Positions 38,297-46,735 of a stretch of 64,000 bases of DNA are shown here, piece by piece. Position 1 is the first letter of the stretch. The number at the start of each line of letters is the position of its first letter. The notes under the pieces are model-generated. The model worked only from the letters and a program-made list of their open reading frames with translations, had not been told where the DNA came from and did no database searches. Position numbers and translations under genes: made by a program. Origin of the DNA: Frigoribacterium sp. Leaf263. GTDB taxonomy: Bacteria; Actinomycetota; Actinomycetes; Actinomycetales; Microbacteriaceae. The DNA lies in assembly GCF_001422285.1 (NCBI RefSeq), contig NZ_LMMO01000004.1, forward strand, positions 684,983 to 748,982. Direction: 5' to 3'.

Positions 38297-38989
38297 TTGA
38301 CCGATCTCGTCGACACGACAGAGATGTACCTGCGCACGATCCTCGACCTCGAAGAAGAGAACATCGTGCCGCTGCGTGCGCGCATCTCCGAGCGACTCGG
38401 CCACTCCGGTCCGACCGTCTCGCAGACGATCGCCCGCATGGAGCGCGACGGTCTCGTCGTCGTCTCCGGTGACCGCCACCTCGAGCTGACGCACGACGGT
38501 CGCAGCAAGGCGACTCACGTGATGCGCAAGCACCGTCTCGCCGAGCGCCTCCTCGCCGACGTCATCGGCCTCGACTGGGCGTACGTCCACGACGAGGCCT
38601 GCCGGTGGGAGCACGTGATGAGCGAGCAGGTCGAGCGTCGCCTGCTCGAGATGCTCGACCACCCGACCGAGTCGCCCTACGGCAACCCCATCCCCGGGCT
38701 CGACGAGCTCGGCGACTCGCCCGCAGGGCGGTTCCTCGACGGCGTCGTCAACCTCGTGCAGGTCGTCGCCGAGAACGCCGAGGGCGTCACCCGGCCGATC
38801 CGCCGCCTGGCGGAGCCCGTGCAGTTCGAGCCCGAGCTGCTCCAGCAGCTGCAGAACGCCGGCGTCACCCCCGGTGGCGTGGCCACCGTCACCTCCGCGG
38901 GCTCGTACGTCTTCGTGCAGGTGGAGGGTCATGACGAGGGGCTCGAGCTGCCCAACGAGGTCGCGCAGCACATCTACGTGTCGAGCTGA
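38297..38989 (+). CDS. DtxR/IdeR-family metal-dependent regulator
   Basis: 230 residues: N-terminal winged HTH (LRARISERLGHSGPTVSQTIARMERDG across 28-54), metal-binding/dimerisation domain with MRKHRLAERLLADVIGLDW and HDEACRWEHVMSEQVERRL (ligands of the Cys/Glu/His type), and a C-terminal SH3-like domain. Binds Fe2+ (or Mn2+) and represses iron-uptake genes. The start is TTG at 38297, chosen because GGGAGG lies 6 bases upstream and the protein then begins with the conserved TDLVDTTEMYLRTI. Confidence 0.93.
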   Translation: MTDLVDTTEMYLRTILDLEEENIVPLRARISERLGHSGPTVSQTIARMERDGLVVVSGDRHLELTHDGRSKATHVMRKHRLAERLLADVIGLDWAYVHDEACRWEHVMSEQVERRLLEMLDHPTESPYGNPIPGLDELGDSPAGRFLDGVVNLVQVVAENAEGVTRPIRRLAEPVQFEPELLQQLQNAGVTPGGVATVTSAGSYVFVQVEGHDEGLELPNEVAQHIYVSS

Positions 38990-39079
38990 TCCCCAGCCTG
39001 CGGTCAGCTGGTTATCAATTCGTTACAAATATCCGTCTCGAGGATGATTCGGGGCCTTGTTTCGCGTAAGGTCGCAGAG

Positions 39080-39144
39080 TCCCGCGGCCAGGAAGCCGGT
39101 GGCGGGATCCCCGGCACGACGTCTCTCCACTCCCGTCTCGTGCC
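39080..39144 (+). promoter_or_regulatory. Structured leader of the NlpC/P60 gene
   Basis: The 189 bases between the regulator and the hydrolase hold two consecutive hairpins: TCCCGC/GCGGGA (39080-39107, with more pairing inside) and GGCACGA/TCGTGCC (39113-39144). c-di-AMP riboswitches often precede such hydrolases in actinobacteria, but I do not see the conserved ydaO core, so this is only a candidate regulatory RNA. Confidence 0.35.
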
Positions 39145-39178
39145 CTGAGTCGTTGATCCTGACGAATGGACGGGGGCA

Positions 39179-40135
39179 GTGACCCTAGCGCTGCCGAGAC
39201 GCCGGAGAACCACCCTCTTGACCCAGCCTGTTCCCGCCCGACACGAGAACGAGCAGCCGAAGACCGCTGCCCTCCGCACCCCCGCCGACCTCCCCACGCG
39301 CTCCTCCCTCCGCCGGGCCGCCGCGGCACCGGCTCCGCGCCGCCGCACGAGCGCTCGCCGGACCGCCGTCTCGGTGACGGTGATGACGCTCACGGCAGGC
39401 CTGTTCGGCACGTTGGCCCTCCCCGCCTTCGCCCAGACGCCCGGAGCGAACGAGGCCGCCGGCGTCTCGTCGGAGTCCGCCGCGACGGCCGCCCTCGCCA
39501 CCTCGCGGACCGCCGACGCGCAGACCATCTCCGTCGCCGACGACGTCACCGCAGCCGACGCCGGCCGCGACGGCTACACGGCGACCTCGCAGGCGACGCT
39601 CGATCAGGCGGCCGCAGCGGCCGCCGAGGCCGTGCAGCGCGAGCAGGAGCGTGCCGAGCTCGCCGAGCAGGCCGCGAGCTACACCGGGCCCACCGCCTCC
39701 GAGTACGTCGCGACCGCGACCGAGGCCACGTCGTCGACGTCGGCCGCGGCAGCCGCCGCTCCGGCCGCCGGTGCCGCGACCCCCGGGGCCTTCAGCCTCG
39801 ACGCCGTCTACCAGACGGCCCTGCAGTACCTCGGCACCCCCTACGTCTACGGCGGCGCCACGCCCGCCGGGTTCGACTGCTCGGGCTTCATCATGTTCGT
39901 CTACGCCCAGTACGGCATCTCTCTGCCGCACTCGGTGCCCGCCCAGGGGGCGCTCGGCACGCCGATCTCGGCCGCCGAGGCCCAGCCCGGCGACGTCATC
40001 ATCTTCAACGACGGCTCGCACGACGGCTTCTACGCGGGGAACGGGATGATCCTCGACGCGCCGAAGCCCGGCGGCGTCGTCAGCGTGCGGCCGCTGTGGA
40101 CGGACGCCGTGCACTACGTGCGGTTCGGGGTCTGA
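39179..40135 (+). CDS. Secreted NlpC/P60 peptidoglycan endopeptidase
   Basis: 318 residues from GTG (GGGGGC just upstream). A long basic N-terminus leads to a signal peptide at about 60-86 (RRTAVSVTVMTL to PAFAQ), then an Ala-rich, partly coiled region 95-200, and the NlpC/P60 domain 205-318: catalytic Cys234 in GFDCSGF and His281 in GSHDGFY. It should cleave stem-peptide bonds in the wall during growth or division. The N-terminal 60 residues are unusually long, and a later TTG (codon 14) could be the true start. An exact dispersed 12-mer begins 7 bases after the stop. Confidence 0.87.
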   Translation: MTLALPRRRRTTLLTQPVPARHENEQPKTAALRTPADLPTRSSLRRAAAAPAPRRRTSARRTAVSVTVMTLTAGLFGTLALPAFAQTPGANEAAGVSSESAATAALATSRTADAQTISVADDVTAADAGRDGYTATSQATLDQAAAAAAEAVQREQERAELAEQAASYTGPTASEYVATATEATSSTSAAAAAAPAAGAATPGAFSLDAVYQTALQYLGTPYVYGGATPAGFDCSGFIMFVYAQYGISLPHSVPAQGALGTPISAAEAQPGDVIIFNDGSHDGFYAGNGMILDAPKPGGVVSVRPLWTDAVHYVRFGV

Positions 40136-40193
40136 CGACCCGCGCCTCCTCGGCTGAAGTCTTCGCGCGGGCCGTCGTCTGAACAGGCTGTGA

Positions 40194-40225
40194 AGAGCCG
40201 CCGTGGGTCTTGGCACGGCGGCTCT
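40194..40225 (+). terminator. Terminator of the NlpC/P60 gene
   Basis: Perfect 12-bp arms AGAGCCGCCGTG/CACGGCGGCTCT around 8 bases. The right part of the hairpin also contains TTGGCA (40210-40215), which with TAACCT (40233-40238) 17 bases on makes a possible promoter for the next element. Confidence 0.75.
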
Positions 40226-40275
40226 CCGGGGTTAACCTGGCGATCTCGGAGTACCGCTGAGACCAGGAGAGTCAC

Positions 40276-40350
40276 ATGCCTCGCACGACCGCCGCTCGCA
40301 CCATGGGTGCGCGGACGCACGAGCACATACGACACCCCGCCGACCGATAG
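40276..40350 (+). CDS. Possible 24-residue leader peptide before the HNH gene
   Basis: Small ORF MPRTTAARTMGARTHEHIRHPADR with AGGAGAG 5 to 11 bases before its ATG. Its stop codon directly abuts a canonical intrinsic terminator. It has unusual codons for this genome (ATA, CGA twice) near the end and many Arg/His/Thr codons. A promoter (TTGGCA-N17-TAACCT) lies about 40 bases upstream. The layout is that of a transcription attenuator or a short sRNA; I cannot tell which, and the peptide may have no role of its own. Confidence 0.45.
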   Translation: MPRTTAARTMGARTHEHIRHPADR

Positions 40351-40379
40351 AGCACTGCCCTGAGGGGCGGTGCTTTTTT
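40351..40379 (+). terminator. Intrinsic terminator with T6 tract
   Basis: AGCACTGCCC pairs with GGGCGGTGCT (one G-U pair) across a short loop and is followed by TTTTTT, the only textbook rho-independent terminator with a T-run seen in the window. It follows the tiny ORF and precedes the HNH gene by 92 bases. Confidence 0.9.
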
Positions 40380-40471
40380 CGTGCGGCGAGTCCCTCCTCC
40401 CGGCCCGCGCCGGTGGCTGCGAGACGCATCGAATCCCTGGAAGCCGTCCAGGGTGCTTCGAAAGGGACAGC

Positions 40472-40966
40472 ATGCGCACTCTCGTTCTCAACGCCGGCTT
40501 CGAACCGCTGGCCGTGGTGTCCGATCGGCGGGCCCTCGTGCTCGTCATGACCCAGAAGGCGACCATCGTGTCGGCCGACGCCCGGCATCCGGTGCTCGCG
40601 GCCCGCGCCTCGTACGACCGGCCGTCGGTGATCGTGCTGACCCGGTACGTGAGGATCCCGCACGGGCGGACGATCCCCGTCTCGCGCCGAGGGGTGCTGC
40701 GGCGCGACGCCCACCACTGCGCCTACTGCGGACGCGGCGCGACCACGATCGACCACGTGCAGCCGCGGTCGCGCGGCGGCGCCGACAGCTGGGAGAACCT
40801 CGTCGCCTGCTGCCTCAAGTGCAACAACCTCAAGAGCGACCGGACGCCCGCCGAGATGGGATGGTCGCTGCGGTGGACGCCCAAGGCGCCGCACGGGGTC
40901 GGCTGGGTCGTCCGCGGGGTCGAGCGGCCGCAGGCGGAATGGGACGAGTTCCTGGCCGCCGCCTAG
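40472..40966 (+). CDS. HNH endonuclease family protein
   Basis: 164 residues. An N-terminal region (MRTLVLNAGFEPLAVVSDRRALVLV) is followed by a zinc-bound HNH domain: Cys83/Cys86 (CAYCG), His95 in TTIDHVQPRS, Asn109, Cys114/Cys117 (CLKCNN). This is the widespread actinobacterial/cyanobacterial HNH type whose role is unclear; DNA nicking or repair is assumed from the motif. ATG with AAAGGGA upstream. Stands alone behind an attenuator-like element. Confidence 0.9.
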   Translation: MRTLVLNAGFEPLAVVSDRRALVLVMTQKATIVSADARHPVLAARASYDRPSVIVLTRYVRIPHGRTIPVSRRGVLRRDAHHCAYCGRGATTIDHVQPRSRGGADSWENLVACCLKCNNLKSDRTPAEMGWSLRWTPKAPHGVGWVVRGVERPQAEWDEFLAAA

Positions 40967-41035
40967 GGTGCGGCCACGGGCACCTCGATCGCACCGGACG
41001 GGGGGAGGCGCGGGTTCGGTAGACTCGGCGGGTCA

Positions 41036-41107
41036 GCCTCTGTAGCTCAATGGAAGAGCAGTTCCGTCCTAAGGAAAGGGTTGGGGGTTCGAGTCCCTCC
41101 AGGGGCA
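41036..41107 (+). tRNA. tRNA-Arg (anticodon CCT)
   Basis: 72 bases with acceptor GCCTCTG/CAGGGGC, D-arm GCTC/GAGC, anticodon loop GTCCTAA (anticodon CCT, reads AGG), T-arm TGGGG-GTTCGAG-TCCCTC and discriminator A; CCA is not encoded. Two inverted copies of its 3' end follow in a tandem repeat (41098-41263). Confidence 0.93.
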
Positions 41108-41263
41108 CCCCGACGACGCTTCGCGTCGACCTGCCCCTGAAGGGACTCGAACCCCCGCGGCCCCGCGCTTCTCGTGCCCGTCCAGGGGCACCCCGACGAC
41201 GCTTCGCGTCGACCTGCCCCTGAAGGGACCCGAACCCCCGCGGCCACGCGCTTCGCGCGCTCG
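41098..41263. repeat. Two 83-bp tandem repeats starting at the tRNA-Arg 3' end
   Basis: Copy 1 (41098-41180) begins inside the tRNA (TCCAGGGGCA) and copy 2 (41181-41263) repeats it with only a few changes, most at the 3' end. Each copy contains a hairpin GACGC-TTC-GCGTC and then an inverted copy of the last 25 bases of the tRNA (41132-41156, one mismatch; 41215-41239, two mismatches). The segment has no gene. Confidence 0.85.
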
Positions 41264-41284
41264 ACTCGGGCGTGGGGCGGCGGG

Positions 41285-42628
41285 TCAGCCGGCGGCGGGT
41301 GCCTTCGAGCGGAGGCGCGCCACGAAGAACAGCACGGCGCCCGCGGCGAGCAGGATGCCTCCGAAGAGCCAGACCTGGCCGCTCTGCTGCGTCAACAGCA
41401 GCACGCACGAGGCCACACCGAGCACCGGCACGGCCGTCCACACCCGGAAGTGCTCGTGCTCCACCTTGTCGCGACGCAGCACGAGCACCGCCACGTTCGT
41501 GCTGATGAACACGAAGAGCAGCAGCAGCACGACGGTCTCGGCGAGCGTGCCGATGTCGCCGATCAACGTCAGCCCCATCGCGACGGCCGTCGTCACGAGG
41601 ATCGCCGCCCACGGAGTCTTGCGGCGAGGCAGCACGGCCCCGAGCGCGCGGGGCAGCAGCCCCTGCTCGGCCATGCCGAACGTGACGCGGCTCGCCATGA
41701 TCATCGTCAGCAGGGCGCCGTTCGCGACCGCGACCAGGGCGATCAGGCTGAAGACCCACTCGGGGATCCCGACACCCGAGGCCGAGACGACGGCGAGCAG
41801 CGGTCCGGTCGAGTCGGACAGCTCCGACGCGGGGAGGGCGATCGAGCTCGCGAGCCCCACGAGCACGTAGACGACACCGGCCGTGATCAGCGAGGCGAAG
41901 AGGGCGCGAGGGTAGACGCGCGACGGATCACGCACCTCCTCGGCGATGTTGGCGCTCGTCTCGAAGCCGACGAACGAGTAGTACGCGATGATCGCTGCAC
42001 CCAGCGTCGCGATCGCGGGGTTCACGTCGACGGGGAACTCGCCGATCCGGCTGACGTCGCCGCCCCCGCCGCCGAGCATCATCGCCACGACGGCGATCAC
42101 GACGACGAGGCCCGAGACCTCGATCACCGTCATGACGACGTTGCCCTTGAGCGACTCGCTGATGCCCCGCGCGTTCAGGCAGGCCACCAGGGCGAGGAAC
42201 GCGATCGCCGTCGGCACCGGCGGCAGGTCGATGAACGTGCCGAGGTAGTCGCCCGCGAAGGCCAGCGAGAGACCGGCTGCGCTCGTCACCCCGGCGGCGA
42301 GCATGCTGAACCCGACCAGGAACGAGATGATCGGCTGACGGAAGGCGCGCTCGGCGAAGATCGCCGCGCCTCCTGCCTTCGGGTACTTCGTGACCAGCTC
42401 GGCGTACGAACCGGCCGTCAGCAGCGCCAGCAGCAGCGCGAGCAGCAACGGCGCCCAGAGCGCCCCGCCGACCTCGGCCGACAGCGTGCCCATCAGCGCG
42501 TAGATCCCCGCACCGAGCACGTCGCCGAGGATGAACAGGTACAGCAGCGGCCCGGTGATCGCCTGCTTCAGCTTCGACGGCGAGCGGTCGGACGGCGCGG
42601 GGGCGCTGGTGGGGGCGGGCGTGCTCAT
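41285..42628 (-). CDS. APC-family amino acid permease
   Basis: 447 residues with about 12 membrane helices. The first helix has ITGPLLYLFILGDVLGAGIYAL, the unwound substrate-binding GAGIY-type motif of amino acid/polyamine/organocation transporters. Takes up amino acids or amines by proton symport; substrate unknown. ATG at 42628 with GAGGAG upstream is preferred to the in-frame ATG 8 codons earlier. No regulator adjacent. Confidence 0.88.
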   Translation of the reverse strand: MSTPAPTSAPAPSDRSPSKLKQAITGPLLYLFILGDVLGAGIYALMGTLSAEVGGALWAPLLLALLLALLTAGSYAELVTKYPKAGGAAIFAERAFRQPIISFLVGFSMLAAGVTSAAGLSLAFAGDYLGTFIDLPPVPTAIAFLALVACLNARGISESLKGNVVMTVIEVSGLVVVIAVVAMMLGGGGGDVSRIGEFPVDVNPAIATLGAAIIAYYSFVGFETSANIAEEVRDPSRVYPRALFASLITAGVVYVLVGLASSIALPASELSDSTGPLLAVVSASGVGIPEWVFSLIALVAVANGALLTMIMASRVTFGMAEQGLLPRALGAVLPRRKTPWAAILVTTAVAMGLTLIGDIGTLAETVVLLLLFVFISTNVAVLVLRRDKVEHEHFRVWTAVPVLGVASCVLLLTQQSGQVWLFGGILLAAGAVLFFVARLRSKAPAAG

Positions 42629-42844
42629 GGGTCTCCTCGAGGTCTGGTGCATCGGTCAGTCAATGCGGAAACGGCCGCGGAGGCGCGGGTCCGCTCCCTG
42701 AGGCCGCAAGGGGTTGACAACGGGGGTGCGCTTCTGGTGAGGGGTCGGCACGGTTTCGGAGCCGGAGGCGGAGCCCGGGCCGGACGCGGGTACCCTCGGC
42801 GAGGCGCGTATCGGCGCGCGATCGACGGAGGACGAGGAGGCGCG

Positions 42845-43354
42845 GTGACCGACGACCCGGCATCCCACCCTCGCGAAGGCCACCGCTCACGGCCCTCCGC
42901 CACCCGGCCCCTGCACCTGCGATGGAGCTCGCTCGGGCTCGTCGCGCTCGGCGGCATGGTGGGGACCGCGCTGCGCGAGGGGCTGGCGCTGACGTTCGCC
43001 GCGCCTCCCGGGGGGTTCCCCGTCGCGATCCTGGTCATCAACCTCGTCGGGTCGTTCGCGTTGGGTCTGCTGCTCGAGTCGCTGGTGCGCCGGGGCTCGG
43101 ACGAGGGGCGGCGGCGGATGGCGCGGCTGCTCGTCGGCACGGGGCTGATCGGCGGTTTCACCACGTACAGCGCCTTCGCGGTCGACGTGGGGCTGCTCGG
43201 ATCGGGCGGCGGCCTCGTGATCGCATTCGCCTACGCCGTGTCGTCGGTGGTGCTCGGGACCCTCGCCGCCGGGGCCGGCATCGCCCTGGCCGGACGCATG
43301 CGCCGACGCGTCGACCGCCGCCCGCCTCGACACGGGCGGGGAGGCGCGGCATGA
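42845..43354 (+). CDS. crcB: Fluoride channel CrcB/Fluc, subunit 1
   Basis: 169 residues from GTG at 42845. A polar N-terminal tail of about 30 residues precedes four membrane helices: GGMVGTALREGLAL (N-terminal G-x-x-R motif), LVINLVGSFALGLLLE and LIGGFTTYSAFAVD (pore phenylalanines and Na+ site). Exports fluoride passively. The start has GAGGAGG 4 bases before it, a Shine-Dalgarno that is itself a copy of the dispersed motif. It overlaps the second crcB by 4 bases; the two probably form a heterodimer. No fluoride riboswitch was recognised upstream. Confidence 0.9.
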   Translation: MTDDPASHPREGHRSRPSATRPLHLRWSSLGLVALGGMVGTALREGLALTFAAPPGGFPVAILVINLVGSFALGLLLESLVRRGSDEGRRRMARLLVGTGLIGGFTTYSAFAVDVGLLGSGGGLVIAFAYAVSSVVLGTLAAGAGIALAGRMRRRVDRRPPRHGRGGAA

Positions 43355-43752
43355 CCGGCCCGCTCGTCTTCGTCGCCATCGCGCTCGCGGGCGGGGTGGG
43401 CGCGGCGCTGCGCCTCGTCGTCGACGGGATGGTGCGGTCGGCGATCGCGGCGCGGACGCGGGCCGACTCGACGGCGCGACGCCTGCCGGTCGGCACCGCG
43501 CTCATCAACGTGACGGGGTCGTTCGCCCTCGGGCTGCTGGCCGGGCTGGCGTCGACGAGCGGGGTCTCGCACGAGGTGCTGCTCGTCGCGGGCGGAGGAC
43601 TGATCGGCGGGTACACGACGTTCAGCACGGCGAGCGTCGAGACCGCCCGACTGCTGGCGGAGGGGCGCCGCGGCGCCGGCGTGCTGAACGTCGTCGGCGT
43701 GCTGGTGCTGTCGGTCGGGGCCGCCGTGCTCGGGGTGGCGCTCGGCGGCTGA
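43351..43752 (+). CDS. crcB: Fluoride channel CrcB/Fluc, subunit 2
   Basis: 133 residues with four membrane helices: GGVGAALRLVVDG, LINVTGSFALGLLAG and LIGGYTTFSTASVETARLL. It pairs with the preceding subunit; genes overlap as ATGA. In heterodimeric Fluc channels each subunit supplies part of two antiparallel pores. Ends just before the convergent molybdate transporter gene. Confidence 0.92.
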   Translation: MTGPLVFVAIALAGGVGAALRLVVDGMVRSAIAARTRADSTARRLPVGTALINVTGSFALGLLAGLASTSGVSHEVLLVAGGGLIGGYTTFSTASVETARLLAEGRRGAGVLNVVGVLVLSVGAAVLGVALGG

Positions 43753-43770
43753 GCCCGTGGGGGCGGGCGC

Positions 43771-45753
43771 TCAGCGGCGCTCGGCGGGGTAGACCTCGGC
43801 GGCGGCGCGGTCGAACGAGAACCAGACGGGGCGCCCGACGTGGTCGTCGAGCTCCGCGGCCCGCCTCGGACCGAGGTCGGCCGACAGCAGCGCGCCCCGC
43901 ACCCGGACGACGTCGCCGCGCGGTTCGAGGTCGAGCAGCTCGCCGCGGACGCATTCTCGCGAGGGGTCGTCGGGCCGATCGAACGACACGGTGACCAGCG
44001 CAGGAGGCACGGCGAACGACACGGCGCCTCCTTCCGTCATGAGGAGGTCGGCTCCTGGGCCGGTGCCGACGCCGAGGCGGGTGTCGGCGTCGACGCGCAC
44101 CGCGCCCCGGTCGACGACCCCGGTGACGAGGTTGACGCCGGCGAGACGCGCGGCGAAGCGCGTGCGCGGACGGTCGAAGACCTCGGTCGGCGTCCCCTCG
44201 TCGACGACGCGACCGCCTTCGACGAGGACGACGCGATCCGCGAGCGTGTACGCGTCGAGCGCGTCGTGCGTGACGATCATCACGGTGCGGTCGGCGAGCA
44301 CGCGCCGCAGGGTCCGCCGCAGAGCGGGCGTCACGACCACGTCGAGCGCCGCCAGGGGCTCGTCGAGCAGCAGGACCCCCGGCTCCGACGCGAGCGCCCG
44401 CGCGACGGCGACCCGCTGAGCCTGGCCGCCCGAGAGCTCGCCCGGGTGCCTGCCCGCGAGATCGAGGACCCCCACCTCGTCGAGCCGGCGCCGGGCCGTC
44501 CGGCGCGCCTCGTCGGCGGGGCGGCCTGCGCTGCGGGGGCCGAACGCCACGTTCTCGAGCACGGTCAGGTGCGGGAAGAGCAGCGGCTCCTGCGCCAGGA
44601 GCGAGACGCCGCGGAGGTGCGGTGCGAGCCACGACGACGCGTCGCCCCGGTCGCGACCCGCCTCGGAGAGCACGGTGCCGTCGAGGGCGATCCGACCCGC
44701 GTCGGGTCGGACGAGCCCGGCGACGGCGCCGAGCAGCGTCGACTTGCCCGCGCCGTTCGGGCCGAGCACGGCCACCGTCTCGCCCGGCTCGACGACGAGG
44801 CGGAGGTCGACGTCGCGCTCGTCGACCCGGAGGGTCACCTCGAGACGACGCGCAGGCGCGGCGGGCGGGGCGGTGCCCGCCGGAGCGTCATCCGCTCGCG
44901 GGCCGTCGTCGGCGCGGCCGGGCGCCTCCGCCGACGGGCGGTCCGTGGGCGCCGCCCCGCGGGTGGGCGCGAACCCGCCGACCCGATGCGCGACCGCGAC
45001 GATCACGACGGCGACGACGACCAGCACGAGCGAGAGGGCCACGGCGGTGTCGGGGTCGGTCTCGCGCTGCAGGTAGATCTCGAGGGGGAGCGTGCGGGTC
45101 GTGCCCTGCAGGCTGCCGGCGAAGGTCAGCGTCGCTCCGAACTCGCCGAGGGCCCGGGCGAACGACAGCACGGCGCCCGAGATGACCGCGGGCAGCACGA
45201 GGGGCAGCGTGACGCGGCGCAGCGCGGTCGTCGGTCGAGCGCCGAGGGTCGCGGCCACGACCTCGTACCGCGTGCCGACGGTGCGCAGGGCGCCCTCGAG
45301 GCTGAGCACGAGGAACGGCAGGGCGACGAAGGTCTGCGCCAGGACGACCGCCGTCGTCGAGAACGCGATCTCGACGCCGAGCACGTCGAGCACCCCGCCG
45401 AGCAGACCCCGCCGGCCGAACGTGTAGAGCAGTGCGATGCCCCCGACGACGGGTGGGAGGACGAGCGGCAGCAGGACGAGTGCCCGCAGCAGCTGCTGCC
45501 CGCGGAATCGCGCTCGTGCCAGCACGACGGCCATCGGGACGCCGAAGACGACGCAGAGGACGGTCGCGGCGACGGAGGTGCGGAGGCTGAGGAGGAGGGC
45601 CGAGAGCGACGACTCCGACGTGACGAGGGGGATGAAGCGGTGCCAGTCCACCCGCAGCACCATCGCGGCCAGGGGCAGCACCACGAACGCGGCGCCCACG
45701 GCGGCCACGATCAGCACACCCGCCGGGATCCCGGTGGCGGGTACGCGGCTCAT
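43771..45753 (-). CDS. modBC: ModB-ModC fusion: molybdate ABC permease plus ATPase
   Basis: 660 residues from the ATG at 45753 (a GTG ten codons upstream, at 45783, has the better ribosome-binding site GGTGGGAG and may be the real start). Residues 1-250 are a ModB-type permease with six helices and the EAA-like loop [19 protein letters not shown]; a Pro/Ala linker follows; then a ModC ATPase with Walker [10 protein letters not shown], signature [15 protein letters not shown] and Walker [13 protein letters not shown]; a MOP/TOBE-like end (about 560-660). Imports molybdate delivered by ModA. Such fusions occur in Microbacteriaceae relatives. Confidence 0.9.
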   Translation of the reverse strand: MSRVPATGIPAGVLIVAAVGAAFVVLPLAAMVLRVDWHRFIPLVTSESSLSALLLSLRTSVAATVLCVVFGVPMAVVLARARFRGQQLLRALVLLPLVLPPVVGGIALLYTFGRRGLLGGVLDVLGVEIAFSTTAVVLAQTFVALPFLVLSLEGALRTVGTRYEVVAATLGARPTTALRRVTLPLVLPAVISGAVLSFARALGEFGATLTFAGSLQGTTRTLPLEIYLQRETDPDTAVALSLVLVVVAVVIVAVAHRVGGFAPTRGAAPTDRPSAEAPGRADDGPRADDAPAGTAPPAAPARRLEVTLRVDERDVDLRLVVEPGETVAVLGPNGAGKSTLLGAVAGLVRPDAGRIALDGTVLSEAGRDRGDASSWLAPHLRGVSLLAQEPLLFPHLTVLENVAFGPRSAGRPADEARRTARRRLDEVGVLDLAGRHPGELSGGQAQRVAVARALASEPGVLLLDEPLAALDVVVTPALRRTLRRVLADRTVMIVTHDALDAYTLADRVVLVEGGRVVDEGTPTEVFDRPRTRFAARLAGVNLVTGVVDRGAVRVDADTRLGVGTGPGADLLMTEGGAVSFAVPPALVTVSFDRPDDPSRECVRGELLDLEPRGDVVRVRGALLSADLGPRRAAELDDHVGRPVWFSFDRAAAEVYPAERR

Positions 45754-45856
45754 GGGCGCGCGGCGGACACGACCACGGCTCACCGGGTCGGCTCCCACCC
45801 AGCGGCGGCAGGAGACCGGGGGAGGCGACGAGCGGCTGTCGCCGCCTGACGCCTCG

Positions 45857-46735
45857 TCACGGCGACCCGAAGCCGGCGGCCGAGAGCACCGCCTGGCCGT
45901 CGGGACCGGCCACGTAGTCGACGAACGCCTGTGCCGCATCCGAGTCTCGGGAGTCGGTGAGCGCCGCGATCGGGTACGTGTTGACGGCCTCGGCGGACTC
46001 GTCGAACGGGACGCCCTCGACGGCGTCACCGGCGGCGGCGATGTCGGTCACGTAGACGAGCCCCGCATCGGCCTGGCCCGAGGTGACCTTGCCGAGCACG
46101 TCGGTGACGGAGGACTCCTCGCTGACCGGGGTCAGCGTGACCCCCGCCGCCTTCGTGACGGCGACCGTCGCGGCGCCGCAGGGCACGGCGGGGGCGCAGA
46201 CGACGATGTTCAGATCGTGGTCGGCGAGATCGGCGAGGTCGCGCACGCCGGCGGGATCGCCCGGAGGCACGGCGATCTCGAGCACGTTCGTCGCGAAGTC
46301 GACCGGGTCGCCGTCCGTGAGGCCCGCGTCGACCACCGTGCTCATGTTCTTCGCGTCGGCCGACGCGAAGACGTCGGCGGGCGCACCCTCGACGATCTGC
46401 GTGGCGAGATCGGACGAGCCCGCGAGGTTGAGGTCGACCGACACCCCCGGATGCGCCGCCTCGAAGTCGGCGGCCAGGTCGGTGAACGAGCCGGTGAGTG
46501 ACGCGGCGGCGAAGACCGTGATGCTGCCCGACAGGTCGTCACCGCCCGGTGAGCCCGACGCCGAGGTGGCGCCGTCGTCGGATGCCCCGCACCCGGTCAG
46601 CGCGACGACCGTCAGCCCGACGATGCCGAGCACTGCGGCGCGGCGGGTGCGGAGGGAGCGGTGGGTGCGGCGGGTGCGGCGGGGGCGCCCCGAGGGAGCG
46701 ATATCGCCGCTCGCGTGGGCCGCGGGGAGTCTCAT
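45857..46735 (-). CDS. modA: Molybdate-binding lipoprotein ModA
   Basis: 292 residues. A basic, Arg-rich N-terminus of 35 residues precedes the helix [15 protein letters not shown], with lipobox LTGC (Cys at about residue 49). The mature part has [22 protein letters not shown] and [22 protein letters not shown], the ModA pattern. Captures molybdate/tungstate outside the cell for ModBC. Its ATG overlaps the regulator stop by 4 bases; modBC follows after about 100 bases. Confidence 0.92.
   Translation of the reverse strand: MRLPAAHASGDIAPSGRPRRTRRTHRSLRTRRAAVLGIVGLTVVALTGCGASDDGATSASGSPGGDDLSGSITVFAAASLTGSFTDLAADFEAAHPGVSVDLNLAGSSDLATQIVEGAPADVFASADAKNMSTVVDAGLTDGDPVDFATNVLEIAVPPGDPAGVRDLADLADHDLNIVVCAPAVPCGAATVAVTKAAGVTLTPVSEESSVTDVLGKVTSGQADAGLVYVTDIAAAGDAVEGVPFDESAEAVNTYPIAALTDSRDSDAAQAFVDYVAGPDGQAVLSAAGFGSP

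Noticed and set aside
39000-39178. c-di-AMP (ydaO) riboswitch before the NlpC/P60 gene
   Set aside because: Position fits, but the conserved core sequences are not recognisable; kept only as an unassigned structured leader.
41047-41247. Short peptides such as GTRTPNPFL antisense to tRNA-Arg and its repeats
   Set aside because: Known artefact of translating tRNA genes and their copies; no ribosome-binding site.
42629-42845. Fluoride riboswitch before the crcB pair
   Set aside because: I looked for the conserved GGNGAUGG and CUGAUGRCUCC elements and did not find them; TTGACA at 42714 lacks a -10 at the right distance.
41174-43354. 726-residue ORF across the APC permease antisense strand and crcB1
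   Set aside because: Only its last 170 codons are real (crcB1 from GTG 42845); the rest is shadow of the permease.
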